Counted from the first letter of the stretch, positions 34,034 through 46,001 are shown. The stretch: 64,000 nt of DNA from Nepenthes gracilis (GCA_033239525.1 BSYO01000004.1:18576037-18640036), one strand, 5' to 3'. Notes: generated by a model from the letters alone, not told the origin. Translations and numbers: made by a program.

Positions 34034-35004
34034 TGTTAAATCCCCTAGCCCAAGGTTGTTGTACGGATTAGGAGCCAGTTCCTAAAGCGCGTGGGCTCGG
34101 AAGAAGGATCCGGCTCTCGTCTCTCGGAACACGGACTGACGCACAACACAAACAAGCAAACAAGAGGTGAAGGGTGCAGTGGATTTCTCCCACTAAGGCC
34201 ACTCCGACGCCTTCGAAATCGGCAAATTCCCGCATTGGTGAAAATGCGCACGCTAAGGTGGTGCGCGTAAAAATGTCAGAATGCGTAAGAAGAGCTTATG
34301 TGATGATGAGTAGAAATGCGTGAGGGGTGATGGAAGGCTTCGCTTCCTTGGTGCAATGCGATGAGTGGCGGACTTTCCCGCCAAGCGGGATGAGAAGAAG
34401 GAGAGCGATTTGGTCCAATCCGCTCAGAGGATTGGAGCCTTATGGAAGCTGGATTAGAGCTTGGGATCCAAGGTTACCCTTAGTCGCAAGATCGCAGAAC
34501 CAGAAAATCGTTCTCGGAGTTGGAATCCGAATTCAGAGCCAGAATAATCCCCCCTTTTCTCTGGAGGGTGAGGGTGCTTATATATGCCTCCTCCGTTTGG
34601 ACTCTTGGGCACCAAGGCGCCTTGCACGGGTCGTTGCGCCGTTGGTCGCGATCGTTGACTGAAGTCCACGCCACGCTGACATCCCGAGATAAGCGTGCTG
34701 TGCACGTCATTGTCTGCTTGCCGACCACGCCGATTTCCTTGAGAGAGGAGTGGTTGGCCGTCTGCAGACGACGGTGATGGCGTTGGCGTGGCGCCAGCCA
34801 TGCCTCTATTGGCTAGCTTTTCCGCCTTTCACGCTTGTTTCCGCGACGCATTTAATGCGGCTGCAGTTTCGTTAGTTTTAAATGGCGTGACGCGCCTATT
34901 CCCCGTTGGACTGGTCGACGCTTTCGCGAGCTCCTCATTTTCTCATGGGCTATTTTGCTTTATGGCCCGGACTCGCTCTCATGGGCTCAACATGGGACCC
35001 AACA
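34034..35004 (-). repeat. Gypsy array LTR A (3' LTR of unit 1)
   Basis: 971 bases. Plus-strand start TGTTAAATCCCC, where the other two have TGTTGCGTCC; end GACCCAACA. A TATATAA on the minus strand at 34578-34584 is the presumed promoter. It is the most divergent of the three LTRs: the stretch after 34610 differs from B and C, which agree with each other there. Confidence 0.9.
34578..34584 (-). promoter_or_regulatory. LTR A TATA box
   Basis: TATATAA on the minus strand, followed by GCACC; conserved in all three LTRs (45297-45303 and 56006-56012). Position and orientation fit the start of genomic RNA transcription for minus-oriented gag-pol. Confidence 0.6.
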
Positions 35005-35017
35005 CTAGCCCCCATGC
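35005..35017 (-). other. Polypurine tract, unit 1
   Basis: Minus strand GGCATGGGGGCTAG-type sequence ending next to the LTR start TGTTGGGTCC. Equivalent tract in unit 2 at 45730-45742. Confidence 0.7.
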
Positions 35018-36254
35018 CCGGGCCGGTGGTCGGGCCCGGCATGTCCATTGGGCCCACTTCCACGGCCTCTGCCCTTCCTCGTCCGTATACTTTTGTCGCC
35101 TCTTCATTTCGCGCCTTTCCCATAGCCGGGCGAGCTTTTCGAGTGCTTGCGACCCGGCCACCTCGCCTCGGCGAGATTCGCGCTCTTGCCTTTCGTCGAC
35201 TTGCGGATCTTTCTTGTTGCCCGAAAGACGTTCACTGGATGCCGTGTCACGCCGGGTGAAGGGATGGCCTGTGTTATATCTATAAATAGGGGGGTCACTC
35301 GAGCGAGTGGAGTTCATCCCTTACCAAAGAACTGGAGAGGCGATGAGGAGATTCCGGCTTTGCCCACCCCTCGTGGGCACTCGAGAAGGAGTCGGATGGA
35401 CCACTTGCACGCCCGGGTTCCCTGACGGAGACCGTTGTAGTCCAAGCCTTGTGGCTTTTTTCCTTTGCTAACGAGAATGGCTCGATCGTCCTGCCGTTGT
35501 CATGCACCTCCTTCTTGGTTATGGCTTGGTCAGGGGCAGGATTCTTTGACTTCCTCCGAGTATCTTCTCTCGCTTCACGGCTCTCGGAGGAGAAGTCTCC
35601 GTGCGCGCTGGCCGGTGCGACCCGCAGAAGGGGTGCGAGGTAAGTCCCTCAAAGCCGGGCTTGACATCGGACTTTCCCGGAGTGCTTGACTCCTTGATGC
35701 TTCTGTGCAGTGGATTGAATTACAGAGACTCCCACCGGGATGCTCCCACACTTCCGCCCGCCGCCTGGCACCTGACTAGTTACTGCGCCGTCAGTCTCAC
35801 GGGCTCTCCTAGGGCTTCGCGAGGAGATATACCGGGCTTCGCACTACGATTTTCTCTTTCTCAGCTTCATGGTTGCGGTCCTTTACTTTACAAGAAGTAT
35901 TTAATAAAAGAAGTAGCCCCTTTCTTTTTTTCTCTTTTTTTTTTTTTTTTTTTTGGCGCACGTCAATTGGGGGCTCTGCTATCGTGAGCCCGCATTATCA
36001 CGGCGGGCGCCAACGCGGGTGCTAGCCGATCCCTGGAGGGACGTGGTCGCTGGCACATGCCGCCTAGCCATCATGGCACTCGATTGGAGTTCTCGGTGTC
36101 TTTGGGATGCCGCCACGTGCCTCAACCTCACATTGTGATGTGGCAATTGATTTCCCGCCTCTTTGTTCGGCGTTGTCTATTTAAACCGGACGCCAATCGT
36201 TTCTTTCCTTCCGCTGACTTCTTCTTCCTTCATTCTTGAAGTTCTTAAAAACAA
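35018..36254 (+). other. Leader region before the antisense ORF, unit 1
   Basis: About 1.24 kb between the polypurine tract and the antisense ATG. It includes TATAAATA at 35281-35288, a C/G-rich middle part, an imperfect poly-T run at about 35931-35954, and TATTTAAA at 36178-36185. The many open frames here (such as 34788-35285 and 35601-35987) are GC-driven shadows; none has a recognisable motif, and none is preserved between the two units. Confidence 0.6.
36178..36185 (+). promoter_or_regulatory. TATA-like box of the antisense ORF, unit 1
   Basis: TATTTAAA 77 bases before the ATG at 36255. The sequence and exact spacing are identical in unit 2 (46889-46896, ATG 46966), and a CT-rich leader (CTTCTTCTTCCTTC) separates the two. 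It looks like a compact plant promoter for the antisense transcript. Confidence 0.5.
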
Positions 36255-38280
36255 ATGGCAGCGAAAACAGAAGGCTCTTCTTCTTCCCGTGTCCGCAGAG
36301 CTGTACGCCATGGTGTTCGCAACACCAGATCGATTTTGACTGAGGCGTATATAGCCTCCCTTAGGGTGACTATGCGATTCCCGGCGAGCTGATTTCCTTT
36401 GCTCCTGGTCCTCAAGATAGAGCCGACGCCCCTCCGTAGGTTTTATAACGCTTTATGAGTACCATCTCAAGGGAGGACTTAGTATTTCATTGCACCGCTT
36501 GCCGCACGCAATAGTCGATGCACCGGAGTTCCCATGGCTGGGCTTCACCCTAACGCCTTACGCTGCCTGGTGTCTCTGTGCGTCTTCGCCATCATGCACC
36601 GTCGACTTTGACGCCTTGGCGGCGGGGGTAATTTTTCTACCTCGGAGTCGGAGGATTGGATATCGCTCACCCCGGGCAGGGATTCAACTTGCGTGGCACA
36701 AATCCAGACTCCGTTAAGAGGGCCGGAAGGGCGCTTCTTCTTCCTCCGAGACGCCTTTCGAGTATGAGCTTCCGAGAGGGTGGGGCCCGATCTCGGAGTT
36801 CTTCCTAACAAGCCCTACGATGAGGACATCGCCAATCCTCGGCCGATCTCCGCCGTTCGATCGAGAGGAGGAGAACTTTAAAAACGGGGCCACTACCTTA
36901 CCCCCTATCCGTTTGAGATTGCCGGATGGGGACCTCCCGGCCGGGCTGGCGGCGCCAGCCCAGGCCCAGGAGGTCCGGAGATACGGAGACTCATCCCCAG
37001 CCCGGCGATCTTTGCGGAGGAGAGTTGTTCTCTGCTGCGTTCTTGGCTTGATGATGAGGGCGCGGCAGCCCTCAAAGGTTGAGGGAAGCGAACGCCTCTC
37101 CGAAGGAGGTTGAGAAGCGAGCCGTCGGTTCTTGGTGCGGAAGTTCGGCTCGACGAGATCTCTGCCGGGCGCGTCGCCAAAGGGAAATCTGCCGTGCCTT
37201 CGCCGACTTGATCGCGGAGCCATCCGCTCACGAAGTCGGCGAGGTCGAGTCTCTACCTGCGGGGACCCTCCCGCGGGCCGTCGGCGAGGCGTCGTGGGAC
37301 GTTGTTGTTACGGATAGCCCCGAGAGGCCATCGGTTTGGCTGCCCGGCCCAAGGGCGGAGGCCGGGGGGCTGCATCGTTGCCCGGCTATCCTTGTCGAGC
37401 CCGTCTCTGCGTCACGGGCCTCCCGGGTCCTCGGGTGGTATTCTCGAGGCGGGGGCGGCTCCTGCCGCGTTCTAATGGCCAGGAAAGCGGGGAAGCGGTC
37501 GCGCTGTGGCGAGGCCCCAGCGTTCTGCAGGCAGTAGTCCTTCGGTCCCAGCCCTCCTCATGCGGGGGCCGAGAGACGGAGCCCTGGGAGGCCCCTTTGG
37601 ATGAGCCCGCACGGTCGCATGCCGGCGGGCTCTGGCGACGGCCTGCGGGGCGATGTGGTTCGAGACTAGCGAAGGCGGCCGGGGCGTCCTCGCGGGCCAG
37701 AGCTCGCGGCGCTCCTTGGCCAGCCTTCCAGCCCACCCCTCCCCATGTTGTTGAGGAAGTTGAGTCCCGAGAGAGGCTCTCTGTGCAGTTTCACACGCTT
37801 CATGCGCGCTGAACATCTTTTGAAATACGGTTGTCTCATTCGGACTTCTTCCCTTTGCTGTCCATTTTGTCATGCCTCTAACTTTCCTTCTGCGCGAGGC
37901 TCCCGACGATCTCGTCCCCCTCGAGGTGCGCTACCCGACTCTTTTTCCGCGGCCAGCCTTGAGCGGATCATCGTTGGACGGGCACCATCTCGCCGCGGCG
38001 GTCTGGCTCGAGATCGCATCCCTCACCGAGGAGTTGGGCAATGCGGCGGAGAGTGGCACGACTGGAGGGCCTTCTTCTTTGCGGAGGACAGATCATCAAG
38101 CTAGTCGTGACGCGGTCGGGCAAGACTCCCCTTGAGTGGCGGTCGGCGATGGATACTCGCTTTGGGACGGTATCCACAGGTGCCGCAGATCGTCTCCTCG
38201 CGGCTCCTCACGCCCGTCCCAGCGTCCTTCATCCGAAACGCCGGGGTAGGAGAAGCGTCGCGCCTGAAGACGTTCCCTGA
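36255..38280 (+). pseudogene. Antisense ORF of the Gypsy array, unit 1 (frameshifted)
   Basis: Starts MAAKTEGSSSSRVRRAVRHG, as in unit 2, and breaks after about 40 residues because one A is missing near 36368 (unit 2 reads GGGTAGAC, here GGGTGAC). Later pieces in other frames include HPNALR-equivalent sequence near 36550, the FFFLR-like block near 36735-36760, and the distal coiled-coil region near 37990-38060. It lies on the strand opposite to gag-pol, next to the 3' LTR, as in Tat-lineage elements with extra ORFs. Function unknown; the domain is the one catalogued as a putative gypsy-type transposon domain. Confidence 0.65.
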
Positions 38281-39299
38281 GGAAGTGGGCCCGTCGAGTC
38301 CTGCTGATTAGCTTCTGTCGCCGTTGAGTTTCGAGTTCGGTTTCTGTTGTTGTATCATGCTTGTCGCTTGTATAATGTCTGTATAAATGAGAAGCTTTTG
38401 CTTGCGCCTCGCGTCCACGCTTCCCTTATCATACAGCGTTGCTCGCCTTTTGCTTTGCTTTACTTGTTGGATCATGCTTCGCGTTTGAGTATTGGGCCCT
38501 TTGTAGCCGTTTTGATTAAGGCCCTATACAGGCGCCTTCTTGCGTGGTGCTCGTCCTTCGTAAGAGGATGTCGTCACAGCTCACACGTTTGGGGAGCTCG
38601 ATCCGGTAAAGCGGATGTCGTCACCAAGCCCCTGGAGCCTCTGCCGGGCTAGCGCAGTCGGGCCGCGCACGCAACTCCACAGGTCTAGGCCTCGGTCGCG
38701 TATAATTGCGGGGGTGTGTCGCTCCTGCCAAAGCGCATGAACACCAAGTTTGAGGTCTAGCCCCACGACCATTGTAGACTGTGGGTGCTCTCTTCGTGCG
38801 AAGGTCGTCGCACGCCCCTAAGGTTTTGATGGCCGTAGAGTGGGGACTCCAAGAGCCCCTGTGCCTACGGGTCTTGACCGCACGGGTCGTGGCGCGTAGC
38901 CTTTGGAATGGATCGCTGGATCCGGTGTCTCAGCCAATTTGGACGCCTCGGCCGACAGCACGGGGCCGAGTCTGCGGGTGGCCTTTGGGGCCTTGGCGCG
39001 AAGCCATGGTGAGTAGAGCCGTCCCAGGCCATCTAGCGTGGAGGACGGAGTCCGTGACGATCTTTCTCGGTCGCACTGCCACCGAGCCAAGGGATCGGTT
39101 TTACGGACGGACGCTTGTCCTCCCGACTCGAAGCGATCTAGGTCGTTTGATTTGATTATGCAATGCATGCCATCAATTCACACGAATGAATATGCAATAT
39201 GACAATAAGAGTGATAATGTTAACCAAAAGACAAAAACATGCTCAAGCACTCATCATGATGTATGCGCGTCGACTTACTGGATCGCGCTCGTCATTGAT
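38281..39299. other. Spacer between antisense ORF and integrase end, unit 1
   Basis: The convergent 3' ends of the antisense ORF (plus) and pol (minus) face each other here. It includes an AT-richer piece (39150-39250) that is nearly identical to 49870-49960. Poly-A signals for the two transcripts may lie here, but I can point to none with confidence. No coding sequence supported. Confidence 0.4.
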
Positions 39300-40490
39300 A
39301 ATATTTCCTTAAGTTGGCGGCATTCCATGTCCGTGGGACAAGTTTGCCGCCTGGCGCCAGTAGCTTATGCGCTCCGCTCGGGAGGATTGCGGAGACGAAG
39401 AACGGCCCCTCCATCCCGGGGAGAGCTTGTTCCCTAGCCGCGGTCTTTCCCAGCCTCGCTCGGGAGGACCGGATCTCCAACTTCCAAGGGGCGTGCCTTC
39501 ACCCGCTTGTTGTAGTATCGCGCGACTCGGCGCTCTTGGTAGGCGCGGTTCGAGCCGCGGGCGTCCCGAACCTGCGAGAGCAAGTCCAGACTCTCCCGAA
39601 GCTTCGCAAGGTTGGTGGTTGGGTCGAAGTGTTCGACCCGCAGTTGCATTCCCACTTCACGGAACCCACTGCCTCAACTCCGAAGGAGAGGTTGGCGTCT
39701 CCTTGTTGATTCCCTCGTAGTCGTTCGGTATGACCATAGCACTCGATGGTAGCTCCTCAACCCAGAGCCCCCTCGTCTTCGGTCGGGTCTTTATCCCATG
39801 CGAAGAACGTGCGGTTGGTAACCGACTGCCGTTGATCAGCGGGTGCGCCACGGATGTGTGCACCAGCTTGATGCGAGGTCGCGGCGGTACTTTGTAAGCG
39901 TTTCCCGAATCGGGTCCCGTTATCGATCACCCACAACCTCGGGGATCCCAGCGGCAAACAATGCCTTGGAGGAACTCGTCGCATTGTCTTTCGATGATCT
40001 TAGCGAGAGGGCAGCTTCCACCATTTCGTAAAATAGTCGACCGACGATCGTAAATTTTCTGTCCGCCGCTATTGGGAGTGGACCAAGTATGTCGAGCCCC
40101 CATTGGCGAGAACGGCCATGGGGGACGGAGATAGTGCATTTCACAGTGTCTTGGGCCGGTGTGTCATGTTGCCGTGGACCTCGGCAACTTTCACACTTGC
40201 GACGAACTCCATAGCGTCTCGCTTCATGGTGGGGCTGTGAAGCCTCGCCGCATGACATTGAATGCCAAGTTCTTCCCGACGTCACGATCCGCCAGACCTG
40301 CGTACTTACGCCAACGCGTAGTCGGCCTCCTCTCGGGGTAAGACATTTCGGGAGGGGAGCTGAGTATCCCGTCTGTCTGACCTTCCGTTCGAGAATCGTA
40401 CCATCCCATAGTTTTCTTGACCCGCTTGGCATCGTTGGCGTCTTCCGTAAGGTTCTCTCCGACAGAACTGGACAGATGTCTGGCGTCATC
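39300..40490 (-). pseudogene. Gypsy integrase, unit 1
   Basis: Fragments on the minus strand: PDICPVLSERTL..; the zinc-domain stretch in pieces; the core RWGLDILGPLPIAADRKFTI with the first catalytic Asp (frame 39920-40489); FVI/VGDR where the family has an IxDNGTxF motif (39757-39984 reads LWVIDNGTRF); and the C-terminal part MGMQLRVEHFDPTTNLAKLRES (39434-39655). The two catalytic Asp motifs are both present but in different frames. Many one- to three-base indels relative to unit 2. Confidence 0.8.
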
Positions 40491-40559
40491 CAATTGTCTC
40501 CCGTGTCGTCTGCATTACTTTTTGTCCTCGGCGTCGATCTTTGGGTGCGTTTAGGACTT

Positions 40560-41525
40560 CCACTGGGCTCCCTCGCGTCTTGCTCCGCGGATTACGGCGG
40601 CTGCGTCGGGCAGCCAGTCAGCACGTTCGTTATCTCGATCTCGGGATATGCTCGATCTCGACTGGCCGAACTCGAGGATCGGGGTTCTTACTTTCGCGAG
40701 ATACCTCACTAGTCAGGGTTCGCGGCTCGAAGCTCCCTTTCACCTCGGTTGACCACGAGGCTCCGAAATCACTACGCCGACCGGCGACCGCGCGGAACAC
40801 TCCTCGCCGATCGCAGCCCGCGAGGAGGGCTTCATATTCCTACAACGTTGTTCGTGGCCGGGAAGGCCCGGTGTAACGGAGTATGTGATCTCCATGCCTT
40901 GGGCGTCCTTAGCACAACACCGGCTCAACTACTGCCTGGGTTGACGATTTGTCCACGTTGAGAGTCCATACGGCGGGATCTCCGTCCGTCTTCTTCTCGC
41001 GTTGCTGTCCTCCCTTTGCTCTCGGCGTTGCCGCCGACAATGAAGTCCGCCTGCCTGCCCTTTCCACGGCGGTCGCGTCGGAACTCAAGTCGAACTCCCG
41101 AGCTCGACAAACCCACTTGACCAGCCCGGCCGGGCGTCTCACAGCCTGCGCAAAATCGCCTCAACGAGTGCGGGTTCTGCTAGCACGACGATCCGATGTG
41201 TACCGGGAAGTAGGTCGCGGCTTCCATGCCCCATAGGCGAGTGCGAGCGCCATCTTTTTCGTGGGATAACGGGTTTCTATGTCCGTCGCCACCCGGCTCA
41301 CGTAGTACACCGGCCGGCTGTTTGCCTTCATGTTCCGCCACTAACACGGAGCTGAGGGCGGAAGCTGACGTTGCCAGGTAGAGGTAGAGATCTTCTCCTT
41401 CGCGCGGTGAGCTCAGGAGCGGCGCGCTGGAAAGATAAGTCTTGATTCCTCAATGCTTCGTCGCATTCTTCACTCCATTTGAACCCGTGTGACTTGGTGC
41501 CCCTTAGCGCCTTGAAGAAAGGCAA
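40560..41525 (-). pseudogene. Gypsy RNase H and connection, unit 1
   Basis: It begins with the post-RT connection (41328-41525: MPFFKALRGTKSHGFKWSEE.DEALR..) and passes through the RNase H stretch, where frames change often. VNPG and WTLNVDKSS (40909-41142) match the WTLxVDGSS start of the Gypsy RNase H domain, with Lys in place of Gly after the first catalytic Asp. The protein would remove the RNA template during reverse transcription. No continuous frame survives. Confidence 0.7.
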
Positions 41526-42627
41526 GTATTTCTCGGTGACTTGGCCAAGAACCGTGAGAGGGCGCTATCCGCCCGTCGGCTGGGACTTCTTTCTTTTTGT
41601 GGCGGAGGGTTCAAATCGAGTATTGCCTTGATCTTCTCCTGGATTGGCTTCTATTCCGCGGGGATACAATGAAGCCTAAGAATTTTCAGTTACCCCTTTA
41701 ACGCGCATTTGGCTGGGTTAAGCTTCATCCCATCTCATCGGAGGATCCGGAAGGTCTCGTCAGTGTCGTCGACGTGGCGCTTGCGACCTTGCTTTTACAA
41801 GCATATCGCCGACGTACACCTCCACATTCCGCCCGATTTATTGCGAACATCTTGTTTACGAGGCGCTTGGTACGTTGCGCCCGCATTCTTGAGACCAAAG
41901 GGCATCATTTTGCAAGCAATACGTCCCTTGGTCTCTCATGAACGTAGGTGTGCTCCTCGTCCTCTCGGGTCCATCCGGATCTGGTTGTATCCTTTGTGCA
42001 CACGTCCATGAAGCTCAACGGTTCGTGCCGGACGTGGAGTCCACGAGTTGGTCAATCCTTGGGAGCGAAAGCTATCTTTGGGCAGGCCTTATTCACGCCG
42101 GTGAAGTCGACACACATCCGCCACTTGCCGCTTTCTTTTTTTGAAGACGACGTTGACAGCCACTCACGGTAATGGACTTCTCCGATAAATCCACAGTCCA
42201 AGAGCCTCTTTACTTCTTCCCGATGGCGACCAACTTCTCGACGAGTGGTTCCTCCGCTTCGCCGACGGGTTTTGGCTCGCGTCAAGGCCTGACCAGGACT
42301 ATGACTTGGCCGATATCCGGGCATGTCAGCGGAGCCCCATGCAAACACATCGAAGTTGGTCCGTAGGAAGGTAATTAGTCTGTCGCGATCTCCGGGTTGA
42401 AGGGATTTCCCTATGCTGACGCACCGTTCTGGATCGGAGGGATCGAGCGGAATCGCCTCAGTTTCCTCCCCTGATTGGGCCTGTTGGAGCGACGTCTCGT
42501 CGCGGAGGTCCAGGTCTTCACTTGGTCCGCATGGTGTCATAGGACTGATTTGGGACAAGTAGCACGTCCGCCCCATTTCTTGATCTCCGAGAACTTCTCC
42601 CACTCCCCAAGGGGTGGGAAATTTCAC
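41526..42627 (-). pseudogene. Gypsy reverse transcriptase, unit 1
   Basis: Frame 42052-42627 contains the protease-RT linker ([16 protein letters not shown]), [14 protein letters not shown] (the Gypsy DVFAW.x.DMPGI motif) and, after indels, [16 protein letters not shown]. Downstream, MMPFGLKN is readable near 41890. The catalytic box reads YVGDM at 41802-41816: the first Asp codon has become Gly (GGC, 41808-41810), while unit 2 keeps YVDDM. So this copy lost catalytic capacity as well as its frame. Confidence 0.85.
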
Positions 42628-42839
42628 CTTCAGGTGTGGGATGGACGTGACGGCTTCGAAGGCCGTCAGGAATGGTCTGCCGAGTATGGCATTGTAGACA
42701 GACGGAAGGTCGACGACGAGAATGCCAACTCGCGCGTCATAGAGCGGGGTGAGTCCCCATCGTGACTTCCGGTCGTATAATCCCTTACCGAACAGGCTCG
42801 TTGTCCAAGCCGTATAATGGTCCGTTCTTTGCCTTCATT

Positions 42840-43020
42840 TGGCTACGTTTTAGTCCCGCCAGTGAACGCGGTAAGATACAAAGAAATTTTGTGAGCTTCC
42901 ATTATCAATGAAGACCGTTTGGTGGTAGTCATCTCCACCCAGTGAACGAGGGCCGATACAACAAGGGGGCTGCATGGGGGGAAGTTACATGCGCCATGTC
43001 TTGTTTTAAAGCTAATGACA
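42840..43020 (-). pseudogene. Gypsy aspartic protease, unit 1
   Basis: The minus strand reads TVFIDNGSSQNFF at about 42885-42920. The D-N-G-S core corresponds to the D-(T/S/G)-G-S active site of retropepsins, and in this lineage D-G-G-S-S or D-N-G-S-S is usual. The processed regions around it (gag upstream, RT linker downstream) agree. Flanking sequence has stops in every frame. It would cleave the gag-pol precursor. Confidence 0.6.
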
Positions 43021-43426
43021 TCATTTCTAACCCCTAATTTCGCCCGCACTCGGGAAGCTATTTCCGTGGTCCGTGCGGGCGTTTGCGGCGTCGGCGGAAG
43101 AGATCATGTGGACTACGCCGCCGCCGTGTGGGGCTCTTGGTGGCTCGCTGGGTTCTCCGTCGGAGGGGCGAGTTCTTGCCCGAGCCTTTCACGAATCTCT
43201 TCAAGTGTCCTCATAGGATCGGATCTTCAATCTCCTGCTGCAGGTGCGGCGGTTCTCGATCGAGTGCCCTGCACAACGGTGGTATGGCGTGCTTTTTGTC
43301 ATTTGCCCATTTAGGACCCTTGGGTGTCTTTGGCCACTTGAAGAATCTTTCATCCTGGATCTCATCGATGATGTTTGTCTGGCTATCATTCGGCGGGGTC
43401 GAGAGGCCTCTGCTTTGTAATCCTTC

Positions 43427-44719
43427 TTAGGCCCCGTGGCCGCCTCTTGCCGCGCTCCATGAAGCGGCCCAGCCGTCGCCGTCCCTCTTTCTTCCACTAG
43501 AGGCTCGGGAGGTCTCACCGATCCGCCCGCTCGGGCGTTTCGCTTGTTGGCCTCTTCGGCCGTGATATACGCCGGCAATGGTCTCCGCCTCCCCCGAAGT
43601 CTGCCAGGAGGTGCGACGTGTGCTTGAAAAAGTCTCCGCCGCCAAAGTGGCGACGAAGGCGTTGAGCTTGATTCGCTCCGGAGAGGTGCGGGATCCGTCG
43701 CGCCTCAGTGATGAAACGGTCCAGGAACCGCTTCAGGCTTTCATCCGTCCTCTGGCGGAGGCGGACTAGGTGCCATGGTTGCCTCTCCTCCCGCCTGCTG
43801 GAGGCGAACTGGCTCAGGAAGCTGTCGGCGAGCTCGTCGAACGAGCATATGGAGTTCGGGGGGAGGCCATGGAACCAGAGTAGCGCGTCGCCCCTAAGGG
43901 TGACGGGGAAGCTCTGACACATCAGGGCCTCGCTTGCCCCTTGTAGAGTGAGGTGGGTGCGGAAGCAGTTGAGATGGTCCATGGGATCCTTGCTTCCGTC
44001 GTATCCCTCCATGACCGGCATTCTGAACTTGCTCGGTAGCGGCTGTGTCCGCAGGTCCATGGCGAAGGGCGACCTGCGGAGATTGGCGGAAGAGGGCGTG
44101 GGCTTCTCCTTGTGCAGGGTGTCCCACAACACCTTGACTTTCTCCTCCATCGAAGGATCCGTAGAGCCCCTTCGCGCGTTGAGGACGGCGCGGAGCTCCG
44201 TGTTCCCACAGGGGTTCGCCTCATGCTGTCGGGGTGGCGGCTCTGCATGGAGGCACGCTCCCATTGGAGCCCGCGGCCAGTGGCCTCCGTTGCCACGCGA
44301 GGATTGCGGGGAGCGTCCTTCTGGGCTCCTCCTCCTGTCGTCATCGGCGTGGCGGCTTCCCGCCTCATTACGCCGTTTCCCTTTGGAGTGCGGCTGGGGG
44401 CCGCCGCGTGGTCGCGGACGGTTGGCTCGCCTCTGCGAGTGGCTTCTCGGCGCCTTTCTCTTGGGAAGTAGAGGCCCGAGCCGCTAGAGGGGCAGCCCAC
44501 ACTGGCGGTTCCGTGTTCGCAGATACGGCGAGGGAGGATCTCAGCCGGGCGTCCTAACTCCGCGGCCGGTGGCGGGTGCCCGGCTCCCGGTTGGTTGTTT
44601 GCTTGTTCCCAGTGGGGAACCCCATCTGGATGGCGGTCTCCACCGAGCATGAGCACCGTTTGTGCTCTGCGGTGTTTACCATGCTTGGTTGTTCGAGTCA
44701 TTGGGTAGGAAAGTGACAC
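43427..44719 (-). pseudogene. Gypsy gag, unit 1
   Basis: Frame 43515-44264 carries the core: NARRGSTDPSMEEKVKVLWD, SPFAMDLRTQPLPSKFRMP, MEGYDGSKDPMDHLNCFRTH, FPVTLRGDALLWFHGLPP, SFDELADSFLSQFASSRRE and ESLKRFLDRFITEARRIPHL. This is the retrotransposon gag domain, capsid-forming, in the form typical of Tat elements. The N-terminal 150 residues before it are frame-scrambled (43922-44719 holds parts). The core is better preserved here than in unit 2, where a shift occurs after NSICSLDEL. Confidence 0.88.
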
Positions 44720-44733
44720 TTGGCTTTACTCGG

Positions 44734-44753
44734 CTTCCCACAGACGGCGCCAA
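44734..44753 (-). other. Gypsy primer-binding site, unit 1
   Basis: Minus strand TTGGCGCCGTCTGTGGGAAG directly after the LTR end GCAACA. TGGCGCC-type sites are usual for Tat/Athila-group elements; I cannot name the tRNA with certainty. Unit 2 keeps only TTGGCGCC, and family D keeps the 3' half. Confidence 0.8.
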
Positions 44754-45729
44754 TGTTGCGTCCCCTGGCCCAAGGTTGTTGTACGGATTAGGGAGCCTTC
44801 GATTCCTAGCGCGCGTGGGCTCGGGAAGAAGGATCCGGCTCCGTCTCTCGAACACGGACTCCGCACAACACAAACAACAAACAAGAGGTGAAGGGTCTGG
44901 TAGGATTTCTCCCACCAGGCCACTCCGACGCTCAAGTCGGCAAATTCCCGCACTTGACGAAATGCGCACGCTAAGGTGGTGCGCGTAAAAATCTTGTAAT
45001 ACGTAAGAAGAGCTTATGTGATGATGAGTAGAAATGCAAACAGCGGTGATGGAAGGCTCGGCTTCCTTGGTGCACTGCGATGAGTGGCTGACTTTCCCGC
45101 TTGGCGGGATGAGAAGAAGGAGAGCGATTTGGTCCAATCCGCTCAGAGGATTGGAGCCTTATGGAAGCTGGATTAGAGCTTGGGATCCAAGGTTACCCTT
45201 AGTCGCAAGATCGCAGAACCAGAAAATCGTTCTCGGAGTTGGAATCCGAATTCAGAGCCAGAATAATCCCCCCTTTTCTCTGGAGGGTGAGGGTGCTTAT
45301 ATATGCCTCCTCCCGTTTGGACTCTTGGGCACCAAGACGCCCGTTGCCTGGGTCGTTGCGCCGTTGGTCGCAGTCGTTGACCGCCGGTCACGCCGGCAGC
45401 CTGATAAGCGTGCCGAACGCTTGCGTTTGCTTGTTTGACCACGCTCGATTTTCCTTGAGAGAGGAGTGGTTGGCCGTCTGCAGACAGCAGCTGATGGCGT
45501 TGGCGTGGCGCCAGCCATGCCTCTATTGGCTAGCCTTTCCGCCTTTCACGCTTGTTCCCGGCGACGCATTTAATGCGCTGCAGGTTTCCGTTGGTTTCCG
45601 CTGGCGTGACTTCGCGCCTATTCCCCGTTGGACTGGGCTGACGCTTTCTCGCGAGCTCCTCATTTTCTCATGGGCCGCTGTTTGCTTTATGGGCACAGAC
45701 TGTCTCATGGCCTGGACACTGACCCAACA
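44754..45729 (-). repeat. Gypsy array LTR B (shared middle LTR)
   Basis: 976 bases, TGTTGCGTCC..GACCCAACA. It serves as 5' LTR for unit 1 (primer-binding site on its left) and 3' LTR for unit 2 (polypurine tract on its right). Closer to LTR C than to LTR A. Neither flank shows a target duplication, as predicted for an LTR made by recombination. Minus-strand TATA box at 45297-45303. Confidence 0.92.
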
Positions 45730-45742
45730 CTAGCCCCCCATG
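45730..45742 (-). other. Polypurine tract, unit 2
   Basis: Minus strand GCATGGGGGGCTAG-type tract ending next to TGTTGGGTC. One G longer than in unit 1. Confidence 0.7.
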
Positions 45743-45993
45743 CCTCGCCTAGCATGTCCATTGGGCCCACTTCACGGCCTCTTCGCCTTCCCGTGCCGCG
45801 CCACTTTTGTCGTCTTCCCATTTCGCGCCTTTCCCTTAGCCCGGGCAGCTTTTGTCTTTACATTGCGACCCGTCACCTCGCCCCGTGAGATTCGCAAGTC
45901 TTGGGTTTCCATCGACTTGCGGATGTCACGCGTGCAAAGACGTTCACCGGATGCCGTGTCACGCCCGGTGAAGGGATGGCCTCGTGTTATATC

Positions 45994-46001
45994 TATAAAT
46001 A
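45994..46001 (+). promoter_or_regulatory. Upstream TATA box in the leader, unit 2
   Basis: TATAAATA in the context CTATAAATAGGGTCACTC; unit 1 has CTATAAATAGGGGGGTCACTC (35281-35288). It is a better consensus TATA box than the one nearer the ATG, but about 965 bases upstream of it. It could drive an antisense transcript with a long or spliced leader. Confidence 0.45.

Noticed and set aside
34788..35987. Several GC-rich open frames of 90-165 residues in the Gypsy LTR and leader
   Set aside because: Not preserved in frame between the two units; expected by chance in GC-rich DNA.
37079..37873. Overlapping long frames on both strands (up to 158 residues)
   Set aside because: They are shadows of the frameshifted antisense ORF; the equivalent frames in unit 2 have different sequences.
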